Shown here: positions 1 to 6,947 of the stretch, in pieces
Layout: each line of letters starts with the position of its first letter
Position numbering within the stretch: position 1 is the first letter of the stretch
DNA from: a virus
DNA: 20,011 bases
Virus record (IMG/VR): IMGVR_UViG_3300013137_001346
Coordinates: 1 to 20,011 of that record
Direction: 5' to 3' (one strand)
Translations under genes and position numbers: made by a program
Notes under the pieces: model-generated
The model's input: the letters and a program-made list of their open reading frames with translations, nothing else
The model's database searches: none
What the model was told of the DNA's origin: nothing

Positions 1-1
1 A

Positions 2-1465
2 AAAGGTGTGTTTATTCGTGAACAAAGAAGTGGGAAAAGTAAGGTTATAAATTCAAAGGATATAATTTCTTCCATCGTTCCTGTTTCAGCATCGAATGGT
101 ATTTTTTCAAATTTAACTTGCTGTACATTTTCTGAATTATGGAAGATGAAGGATGAAAAGTTTTTTACAGAACTTTCATCTTCTGCACGTTCTACCCCCA
201 ATGCTCTTACCCTTATAGATTCTACGGTTGCTCCTAAAGGGCATATTCTCCGAAGAATGTTTGATACTTACACTGAGAAAAAAGACCCCCTTCTATTTTT
301 TCAGCATTATGAGGATACTTATTTTAATCCATATACCACCGAGGCACAGTTAAATTCTTTTAAGACAAGATTTTTGCCATCTGATTTTAATAAATTTTTT
401 AGGAATAGGTGGGAAGATGCAGGTACAGGGACTTTTACTGAAAAGCAAATAGTGGCAATGTCTATTCTTGGTTTTGATGACCAATTTCAAAAACCAGAAG
501 AAATTATGGCTTCAGTAAATGAACAATTTAAAGTTTATTCTGATATTACTACTTCTGAACGGGCAAGGTTGGGGGTTGCCAGATTTTCAGTCCCCCATAA
601 ACTTTCTATTAATTCCGTGTATTCTCTTCAGGGTGGTGTTGAAGAATTAAATAAACTTCAACGGATAACTGGAATTAAAGAGTGGATTCTTACAATGGGC
701 CTTGATAGAGCACAACCGGGAAGTGTCGAAGCAAATAGAACTTTTGTATCGACAATTTTAAAAGGTAAAATTCCGAATGAACCCGATGAAAAAAAAGCAT
801 GGATGTATTTTTTATTCCGTCTGTTATGGGTTCCTTCAAGTGATATTCGTGAGATTTTAGGTGAAATAGAATTTGTTTGTGAGCATTTGGGTGTTCCAGA
901 TAATGTTGCACTTGAAAGTTATCTGGCTGCTGATGTCAAGGTTATTTTGGATGAAAAAGAAATACCGAATGAATTGGTTCATCCAAATTACAATCATCAA
1001 CTTGAAGCATTTACAATGGCCTATCAGGTTTTTGAAGGGGGGTATTTTAAAACTCCTATAGTTCCATATTACCGCAATTATGGAACTGATGATCTCATAA
1101 ATCATATCCCTCCTGATGGGGTTAATGATGTTTTTCGTGAAGAAGTATTAATCTTTGAACATGACTTTGAAGCTCGTGCTTTTGGTTCCCCATATAAATT
1201 GAAACGTAAATTGAAAAAATCAAATTTTGAAAATGACGAAGCAACATCATCGTATGTTGACAGGGTTTTGGATGATACTGTTTTTGGTGTTTCTTGGGGG
1301 GTGTGGGCAGGAAGATTTTTATGGCAGGGAAGTGAACGATTTGGGATTTCAGATGAATCATTTGGTCAGTTGTACCGTTTGGATTTACTTACAAATAACT
1401 TCGGGTTGGTTCGTGGGAATCAACCACAACAGGAAGTAAATATGTGGGCTAGTTCAGGGAGATAG
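2..1465 (+). CDS. terL: Terminase large subunit (TerL), 5'-truncated by window edge
   Basis: This is the ATP-driven DNA-packaging motor with a C-terminal RNase H-like nuclease that cuts concatemers at the portal. The frame is open to the window start, so the true start lies upstream. Numbering from the GTG at base 8, VSAS-NG (27-31) followed by CTFSELW (39-45) fits the TerL Walker B region, with SE in place of the usual DE. LIDST (69-73) fits the ATPase coupling motif. The nuclease domain shows GLDRAQP (231-237, first catalytic Asp D233), a FEGGYF segment (342-347) and DDTVFGVSWG (422-431), which resembles the last acidic motif. The GKS at residues 9-11 is too close to Walker B to be the P-loop, so Walker A is probably off the window. 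Portal follows 11 bases after the stop, as expected. Identity rests on motifs plus synteny. Confidence 0.85.
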   Translation, partial: KGVFIREQRSGKSKVINSKDIISSIVPVSASNGIFSNLTCCTFSELWKMKDEKFFTELSSSARSTPNALTLIDSTVAPKGHILRRMFDTYTEKKDPLLFFQHYEDTYFNPYTTEAQLNSFKTRFLPSDFNKFFRNRWEDAGTGTFTEKQIVAMSILGFDDQFQKPEEIMASVNEQFKVYSDITTSERARLGVARFSVPHKLSINSVYSLQGGVEELNKLQRITGIKEWILTMGLDRAQPGSVEANRTFVSTILKGKIPNEPDEKKAWMYFLFRLLWVPSSDIREILGEIEFVCEHLGVPDNVALESYLAADVKVILDEKEIPNELVHPNYNHQLEAFTMAYQVFEGGYFKTPIVPYYRNYGTDDLINHIPPDGVNDVFREEVLIFEHDFEARAFGSPYKLKRKLKKSNFENDEATSSYVDRVLDDTVFGVSWGVWAGRFLWQGSERFGISDESFGQLYRLDLLTNNFGLVRGNQPQQEVNMWASSGR

Positions 1466-1476
1466 AAGAGGTTATT

Positions 1477-3252
1477 ATGTCACTTCAACTTAAAAAAGAA
1501 ATAATACAGGAAACATCTGATACGATGTTTATAAAATTTGAGGATATGGAAGCAAATGAACCTGCAATCGAAAGTTTTCTTGAAAAAGGGGGAAGGGTTA
1601 TTGTCCGTGAAGCTGCTACTGGAAGTTCTACATGGCAGAATCAAACGGGCTTGATAACCCCACTTCCTGTCCCACTTCGTATAGTTCAATCAATGGCGGG
1701 GGAATCGGATAAGACAGAATCTTCTTTTGACCGTACAACCATAAATGATGAAGCATGGAAAAAGTATTGTGAAGATGCTTTTGTAGGGTCAGCAATTGAC
1801 CGTTTAGCCGGTAGAGTTATGGGAAGGGGATTTAATATTTCTTCTCACATATACAATATTCAGGAATATATTGATGAATTGGTGGATAGCCCCATAAATG
1901 AATTGTATTCATCTTATCTTGGAATGGGAATTCGCAAGATGACTGAGTATGAGTTATTCTTGCGGTGTTCTATTCACAATGATGGGTTTATTGAATTTGA
2001 TGTTGTTGAGCCAAATGACATTGCTGGTTCTGGTAATTTAAAACATGGTATTCTTCCTCATAAAACTAAAGCAACTTTGCCACTTTGGTACAGGGTAAAA
2101 AAACATCAAAATTTAGCATTAACAACAGTGTCGAATGCTGAATATGAGTTGATTCCCTCAATCTACCATGTGTACATGCCTGAGTTGGCAAATACATATA
2201 CTGATGCTGAATTAAAGGGTTTTGCAGCAACACCAATATCGAAAGACCCTGCTTTGGAAAAAAGGTCTAAAGGTAGTGTTTTGTATCGGCAGTATATTTT
2301 ATCATGGCGGCATGGGGTAAAAGAGATTTTACGGAATGTATCAAAGCTTCGTACTATCTTTGAACCTCTTGAGGATTTCAAGCAGAATAAAAGATGGAGA
2401 AGTGATTATATGAAAGCACTTACTTCATATTTTATTTTTTATGAATTTACCGATAAAATGTCGTGGTATCGTTGGCAATCACTCACCCCTGAGAAAAAGC
2501 GTGAAACAGGACTGCTTCAGACACTTCGCCCCGGTGATAGACTCCTATTGCCCCCCGGCATAAAAGGTACAATCCAAAATCCAAATCTCCCCAAGTTGTC
2601 TGGGGATGATGAAGATTTACTGAAATGGATGGCAACTGCGGCGAATACCCCTTACGATATTTTTGCTTCTGATTCCAAAGGCCCGACCTATGCCTCTACA
2701 AAATCATCTCGTCCATTTTATATGGATTATATAAATGATTGGCAGGGTTTTACTGAAACTTTTTTTATTATGGATTTTTTCAGGTTTGCTTTTTGGGTAA
2801 AGAGCAAGTTGGATAAACGGTTTAAATATCTTTACCCAATTGAAGTTTGTACTGGTTGGAATAATCGGGAAGCAAAATTTGAAACAAAGAAAATTCCGGC
2901 TTATAAGTTAATTTCTTGCAACTTTCCTGCTTCTCAAGAAATAAATCTTGGTGATGTTGCTAATGGTGTCCTTGGTAGTAAGCGTGGTGATCTTACTTGG
3001 CATTTGGGAATTTCCAAGGAAGCTCAGGCTGAAAAGCTTGGTATTCAGAATTATAAGAAGCAACTCATGAAACGTGCAGAAGAAGAAAAAATGTACCCGA
3101 AGGAACTGGTATCGAATGTCGGTAATAGTGATATGGTTGATTCAGCGAGTAATTCTAATTTGGATTCTAAAAAAAATCCTACTAAGAAATTAAAGAAAAA
3201 GGTTGATGGTTCAAAACAACAAGACCCCGATGATTCCGACGATGGGGAATAA
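1477..3252 (+). CDS. Portal protein
   Basis: 591 aa protein, read as the dodecameric ring at the capsid vertex through which DNA enters and to which the terminase and neck bind. ATG is preceded by AGAAGAGG at good spacing. The clearest family-like stretch is residues 352-412: PGDRLLLPPG, then DDEDLLKWMATAANTPYDIF, then GPTYASTKSSR. This resembles the conserved portal region where a 'P-x-x-x-(F/L)' segment is followed by an N/S-x-S-x-x-R element. The C-terminus is low complexity: a Lys-rich run (about 563-576) followed by an acidic tail. Length fits larger portal families. It lies directly between TerL and, after the cargo block, the S49 capsid protease, the usual head-gene order. The neighbour evidence is stronger than the sequence motifs. 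Confidence 0.85.
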   Translation: MSLQLKKEIIQETSDTMFIKFEDMEANEPAIESFLEKGGRVIVREAATGSSTWQNQTGLITPLPVPLRIVQSMAGESDKTESSFDRTTINDEAWKKYCEDAFVGSAIDRLAGRVMGRGFNISSHIYNIQEYIDELVDSPINELYSSYLGMGIRKMTEYELFLRCSIHNDGFIEFDVVEPNDIAGSGNLKHGILPHKTKATLPLWYRVKKHQNLALTTVSNAEYELIPSIYHVYMPELANTYTDAELKGFAATPISKDPALEKRSKGSVLYRQYILSWRHGVKEILRNVSKLRTIFEPLEDFKQNKRWRSDYMKALTSYFIFYEFTDKMSWYRWQSLTPEKKRETGLLQTLRPGDRLLLPPGIKGTIQNPNLPKLSGDDEDLLKWMATAANTPYDIFASDSKGPTYASTKSSRPFYMDYINDWQGFTETFFIMDFFRFAFWVKSKLDKRFKYLYPIEVCTGWNNREAKFETKKIPAYKLISCNFPASQEINLGDVANGVLGSKRGDLTWHLGISKEAQAEKLGIQNYKKQLMKRAEEEKMYPKELVSNVGNSDMVDSASNSNLDSKKNPTKKLKKKVDGSKQQDPDDSDDGE

Positions 3253-3270
3253 TTCAATGGGAGAACGACA

Positions 3271-4614
3271 ATGGATAGATTATGGCTTGCAAGTAATATG
3301 CAGGATGAAGTTGCCAATATTAAACCAATTTGGGATATTTTCAAGGATATAGTTGATGGTTGGTTGGTTGTCGATTCGGGTTCAACTGATGGAACTCAAG
3401 ATATTTTGAATGAGTTAGTTGGGGATAGATTAAAACTTGTTCAGTCTGACATGATTAAAGTTAATGGGTATGGGTTTTCTCGAACCAAACTTGTGGAATT
3501 GTCTGATGCTGAATGGGTTTTGATTTTTGATGGCGATGAAAGAATGTTGGAAGAGGATGTTGATAAAATACATCCTCTTATCAACAAATTTAATTATTGT
3601 GACATGATTTGGTTGCCCCGTTGTCATTACCAAAATTGGGAAATGACTAAGGTGGAATACGGTAGTATGGACAAAGTTGGTTCTGATTGGAAAGAAGCAA
3701 TCCGCATTAATCCTGATTTTCAGCCAAGGTTAATTCATCGTAAAATGGTTGATGGTAAGAGTAAGGTTCAGTTCTTTCGTAGGGTGCATGAAAGGATAGA
3801 GGGCATTACCCAGGATTATTCTTCCCGTTACAATCCGGTTATTCGTCATTTTGGATGGATGAAAACTGATGAAAGGAAAAAGCAGATAGCATCTTTGTGT
3901 GATGTACTCTATCATATGGATTTGGATAAAAAAGAATATGTTGATACCTATGAATTGGAAAATGTTGCTGGTACGGCAAATGTTTTAAATCCTGAGTATC
4001 TTAGGGTTATGCAAGAAGTAGGAATACAGAATTTTTGTGAACGTGCTGAATTTTGGGGGAAGAATCATTCGGCAGTTCAGCAAGGGGATAGTATTCCTTG
4101 TCCGTTTGAAAAGTATATTGATTATTTTTATGGTAAGAAAGTCCTTGAAATTGGGCCGGGGGAAGCAAGGCAGTATAAATTTGTGAAAGATATTTGTTAT
4201 GAATATTCTATTGCTGATATTTCTCAGGAAGTTTTAGATCATCCTATTTATTCATCTGGTGGCAGGTTTTCAAAATGTGAAGGTAGATATTTATTAAAAG
4301 ATTATTCTGAATTTTATTCACGATTTGAGGTTATTCATTTCTGGTATGTGCTTCATCATATTCTTCCTTCAGAACTTCCTCAGTTTGTCGAATTTCTGAA
4401 TAATAATCTTGCTGAAGGTGGGCATATTCTTTTTAACACTCCGTATCTTGGTTATGATTCCGGCAATTATAAAGAGAATGGAATTATGACTACTCCTTAT
4501 ACTATTGATTTTGTTCGGGAAGTATTTTCAAAGTATTTCACGTTTGATGTTGAGGATTATTCACAGAATCGAAATAGCAATGGCTATGTGGTTATTGCTT
4601 CGAGAAAGGAGTAA
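3271..4614 (+). CDS. GT2 glycosyltransferase fused to class I SAM methyltransferase
   Basis: 447 aa, two domains. The N-terminal half (about 1-250) is a GT-A family 2 glycosyltransferase, which moves a sugar from a nucleotide-sugar donor: VVDSGSTDGT (33-42), the metal-binding FDGDE (86-90) and a later RVHERIEG (171-178), all typical of GT2 enzymes. The C-terminal part (about 275-447) has the SAM-binding glycine motif VLEIGPGEA (291-299), an acidic SIADIS (313-318) as motif II and the hydrophobic HFWYVLHHIL (356-365) as motif IV. GGGAG lies 7 bases before the ATG. It is the first of four cargo genes between portal and protease; the next gene starts 2 bases after its stop. The acceptor and sugar cannot be inferred. 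A role in glycosylating virion proteins or host surface polymers is hypothesis. Domain calls are firm; the joint function is not. Confidence 0.86.
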   Translation: MDRLWLASNMQDEVANIKPIWDIFKDIVDGWLVVDSGSTDGTQDILNELVGDRLKLVQSDMIKVNGYGFSRTKLVELSDAEWVLIFDGDERMLEEDVDKIHPLINKFNYCDMIWLPRCHYQNWEMTKVEYGSMDKVGSDWKEAIRINPDFQPRLIHRKMVDGKSKVQFFRRVHERIEGITQDYSSRYNPVIRHFGWMKTDERKKQIASLCDVLYHMDLDKKEYVDTYELENVAGTANVLNPEYLRVMQEVGIQNFCERAEFWGKNHSAVQQGDSIPCPFEKYIDYFYGKKVLEIGPGEARQYKFVKDICYEYSIADISQEVLDHPIYSSGGRFSKCEGRYLLKDYSEFYSRFEVIHFWYVLHHILPSELPQFVEFLNNNLAEGGHILFNTPYLGYDSGNYKENGIMTTPYTIDFVREVFSKYFTFDVEDYSQNRNSNGYVVIASRKE

Positions 4615-4616
4615 TT

Positions 4617-5201
4617 ATGGGACTTCTTTCTTTTTTTGATATTGAGGCAAATATAAAACATTATAGCTTAAAAGTATTTTGTGAGTCTGGAACGGGTGAG
4701 GGTGTTTCTTTATCTCATGCTTTGAATTTTCCTTTTGAAGAATTTTATAGTGTGGAAATATGCCCCGATTTGTTTAAGTTGGTTTGTAATAAATTTTGGA
4801 ATAAAGAAAATGTTCATATTTATACTGGAAACAGTTTTGATTTTTTATCTTCTTTTTGTCCAAAGGTTCATGTTCCCATAATGTTTTGGCTTGATGCTCA
4901 TTTGCCGGGGGTTGATTATGGTTATTCCCTGCAAAAGCACACCCCTGATGTTGTTATGCCTTTGGAAAAAGAACTTGAAGCAATTGCAAAATTCAGACCA
5001 GAAGGTAAAGATGTAATTCTTATTGATGATCTTCGTTTTTATTCTACTGAAAATTTTGAAAGTGGAATTTTGTCTGAGGAATGGAGATTACCAAATTATG
5101 ATTTTGTTTATGATTATTTTGATAATACCCACAATATAAAAAAATATCTCAACAATGAAGGATATTTGAAACTCACGCCAAAGGAGAAATACAATGGATA
5201 A
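4617..5201 (+). CDS. TylF-like (macrocin O-methyltransferase-like) SAM methyltransferase
   Basis: 194 aa single-domain Rossmann protein. FCESGTGEG (21-29) matches a SAM-binding loop, SVEI (45-48) the acidic strand-2 end, TGNSFDFL (70-77) the motif III area, FWLDAH (90-95) motif IV and VILIDDLR (133-140) a late acidic pair. The D-A-H plus D-D arrangement resembles the metal-dependent sugar O-methyltransferases of the TylF/macrocin type, so methylation of a sugar hydroxyl is a reasonable guess, not shown. AAAGGAG overlaps the previous stop region, and the gene overlaps the start of the radical SAM gene by 8 bases, so translation of the cargo genes is probably coupled. Strongly AT-rich codon use, like the other cargo genes. 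An FkbM-like or other class I methyltransferase is the alternative. Confidence 0.72.
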   Translation: MGLLSFFDIEANIKHYSLKVFCESGTGEGVSLSHALNFPFEEFYSVEICPDLFKLVCNKFWNKENVHIYTGNSFDFLSSFCPKVHVPIMFWLDAHLPGVDYGYSLQKHTPDVVMPLEKELEAIAKFRPEGKDVILIDDLRFYSTENFESGILSEEWRLPNYDFVYDYFDNTHNIKKYLNNEGYLKLTPKEKYNG

Positions 5202-6135
5202 GGTGAACACTTTTACATCAACAGGTATAAAATTTCTAAGGCAAGCTTTGTTTGATAGCGATATTATTTTTTTTCCAAAGCCCCTTTCTTTACAGGTTGC
5301 TTTGACTGAAAGATGTAATTTAAGATGTTCGTTTTGTTCTGTTGTAAATCGTAAAAGAAAGTATGAGTGGGACATTAATGAATTAATATCAGCCACAACT
5401 AAATTTAAAAAATTAGGCATTAAGACAGTAGAAATAACAGGAGGTGGGGAACCTACGGTTTATCCTGATTTTGAATGGTACGTTGAATTTTGTCATGATC
5501 TTGGTTTAGAAGTTGGGTTAATTACCAATGGACTTTTGCTTCATAAAATATCCAGTGATGTTTTAAATCGTTTACGTTGGTTGCGTATTTCGATGAATTG
5601 TCTGGATTATGTAAATAACATTGAGATTCCAAAAATACGGGGCACTTTGGGGTTCTCGTATGTATTCGGGCCAGATTCAAGTTTTAAAAATCTTTTGCTA
5701 GTAAAGAGTTTAGCAATAGAACATAAAGCCGCTTACGTGCGGGTAGTTCCAAATTGTCTTTCTACCGAAGAGGAATTAAAGGAACAACACAAAAAACTTT
5801 CTGATTTTGTAGAACAATTGGGACATCCTGTTTTTTACCAGCAAAAAGAATACGGGAAATCTAAAATTTGTAGATGGTGTCTATATAAGCCATTTCTATA
5901 TTGTGATGAATTGGTATATCCTTGTTCTTCAATAGCTATTAATCCCGATGCAGATAAAGCATTTGAATCAAGTTATGCAATTTGTCATTGGAAAGATGTT
6001 GAAGAAAAAATGTATAAGGCAGACCCAGATACTTTAATTGATACTTCAAAATGTAATCGTTGTGTGTTTCAAGAACAGAATGATTTAATTCAATCCTTGG
6101 TTGAGCCACTTATTCTTCATCCAAATTTTATATAG
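5194..6135 (+). CDS. Radical SAM enzyme with SPASM-like C-terminal cysteines
   Basis: 313 aa. C41-x3-C45-x2-C48 within TERCNLRCSFC is the [4Fe-4S] site that reductively cleaves SAM to a 5'-deoxyadenosyl radical. ITGGGEPTVYP (81-91) is the 'GGE' SAM-binding motif and LITNGLLL (109-116) the following conserved strand. The C-terminal third carries seven more cysteines (C226, C229, C237, C244, C264, C287, C290), a spacing that suggests a SPASM/twitch-type domain holding one or more auxiliary clusters. Such domains occur in enzymes that modify peptides (sactipeptide, anSME-like) and sugars. The substrate is not visible, and no precursor peptide gene is seen beside it. ATG sits inside the end of the previous gene after AAAGGAGAAA. 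The next cargo gene starts 8 bases after its stop. The radical SAM identity is secure, the subclass less so. Confidence 0.86.
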   Translation: MDKVNTFTSTGIKFLRQALFDSDIIFFPKPLSLQVALTERCNLRCSFCSVVNRKRKYEWDINELISATTKFKKLGIKTVEITGGGEPTVYPDFEWYVEFCHDLGLEVGLITNGLLLHKISSDVLNRLRWLRISMNCLDYVNNIEIPKIRGTLGFSYVFGPDSSFKNLLLVKSLAIEHKAAYVRVVPNCLSTEEELKEQHKKLSDFVEQLGHPVFYQQKEYGKSKICRWCLYKPFLYCDELVYPCSSIAINPDADKAFESSYAICHWKDVEEKMYKADPDTLIDTSKCNRCVFQEQNDLIQSLVEPLILHPNFI

Positions 6136-6143
6136 GAGTCAAT

Positions 6144-6812
6144 ATGAAAAACAATAGTGAATTATACAATGAAGATTATTTTGAGCATGGTATTGAAAAG
6201 GGAATTTCTTGTTATTCAAATTACAGGTGGATTCCTGAACTGACTATCCCAATGGCAATGGCAATGATTGATTGGCTTCATTTGAGTCGGGATGCTCAAA
6301 TTCTTGATTATGGTTGTAGTCGTGGGTATCTGGTCAAGGCTTTAAGGTTGCTGCATCGTCAGGCATGGGGGTGTGATATTTCAAAATATGCCATAGATAA
6401 TTGTGATAAAGATGTTGAGCAATTTTGTTTTCAATGTTATTGTGATAAATCAAATAGTGAAATTATATCATTTAATTTTAATTTTGATTGGTGCATATCA
6501 AAAGATGTATTTGAGCATATAAGTGTAGAGGATTTACCTGAAGTTGTAAGTTTAATTGGGCAAAGATGCCGAAAAATGTTTGCTGTAATTCCTTTGGGGG
6601 ATGGAAATACATTTAATGTTCCCGCATATAATAAAGATATTACACATATTACAGCGCAAACTAGCGATTGGTGGGCTGATATTTTTGTAAAAAATGGTTG
6701 GGAAGTTGATAAATTTTATTATTCTATGAAAGGAATAAAGGATAATTGGGCTGATTATGGGTTTGGTAATGGGTTTTTTATTTTACAAAACAATAATGTT
6801 TTGTTTAAATAG
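6144..6812 (+). CDS. Class I SAM-dependent methyltransferase
   Basis: 222 aa. ILDYGCSRGYLVKAL (53-67) is a textbook SAM-binding motif I, GCDISKYAID (76-85) motif II, and KDVFEHI (120-126) motif IV with the usual hydrophobic-acidic pattern. The later DITHIT (165-170) and WWADIFVKNGWEV (176-188) resemble the Methyltransf_11/23-like group often found in sugar and surface-polysaccharide loci. GGAG lies shortly before the ATG. It is the last cargo gene: the DNA after it turns into a very AT-rich non-coding gap. Composition is extreme here (9 G or C among the 60 bases 6421-6480). The target is unknown; in this context a glycan or glycoprotein made by neighbouring enzymes is a candidate, while DNA or small molecules are not excluded. 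Confidence 0.86.
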   Translation: MKNNSELYNEDYFEHGIEKGISCYSNYRWIPELTIPMAMAMIDWLHLSRDAQILDYGCSRGYLVKALRLLHRQAWGCDISKYAIDNCDKDVEQFCFQCYCDKSNSEIISFNFNFDWCISKDVFEHISVEDLPEVVSLIGQRCRKMFAVIPLGDGNTFNVPAYNKDITHITAQTSDWWADIFVKNGWEVDKFYYSMKGIKDNWADYGFGNGFFILQNNNVLFK

Positions 6813-6877
6813 ATATATTTTTTTTATAAATTTTATATTTATGAAGCATAATATAATTATTGTGCAATTAAAATTAC

Positions 6878-6906
6878 TTGACAAAGTTTTAAATTACTTT
6901 AAAAGA
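6878..6906 (+). promoter_or_regulatory. Possible sigma70-like promoter before the head module
   Basis: TTGACA (6878-6883) is a perfect -35 consensus inside the 135-base gap between the cargo block and the protease gene. At a 17-18 base spacer only AAAAGA/AAAGAT is found, a poor -10. A separate TATAAT stands at 6852-6857 without a good -35. The gap is so AT-rich that chance matches are expected, so this is weak support for a promoter that would restart transcription for the head genes. Confidence 0.3.
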
Positions 6907-6947
6907 TAAAGTGTAAGTTATGATTAAATTTAAGGGAGTCTATTAAA

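Noticed and set aside
17-40. REQRSGKS near the start of the terminase as a Walker A motif
   Set aside because: It lies only about 30 residues before the Walker B-like SELW, far too close for TerL, and lacks the usual leading glycine. Walker A is more likely upstream of the window.
3271-6812. Reading the cargo block as a DNA-modification (epigenetic) system
   Set aside because: None of the methyltransferases shows a DNA-methylase catalytic motif such as (D/N)PPY or PC, and the partners are glycosyltransferase and radical SAM enzymes.
6785-6825. Terminator at the end of the cargo block (ACAAAAC/GTTTTGT stem and later T run)
   Set aside because: The stem has only two G-C pairs, overlaps the coding end, and the T run starts 13 bases after it.
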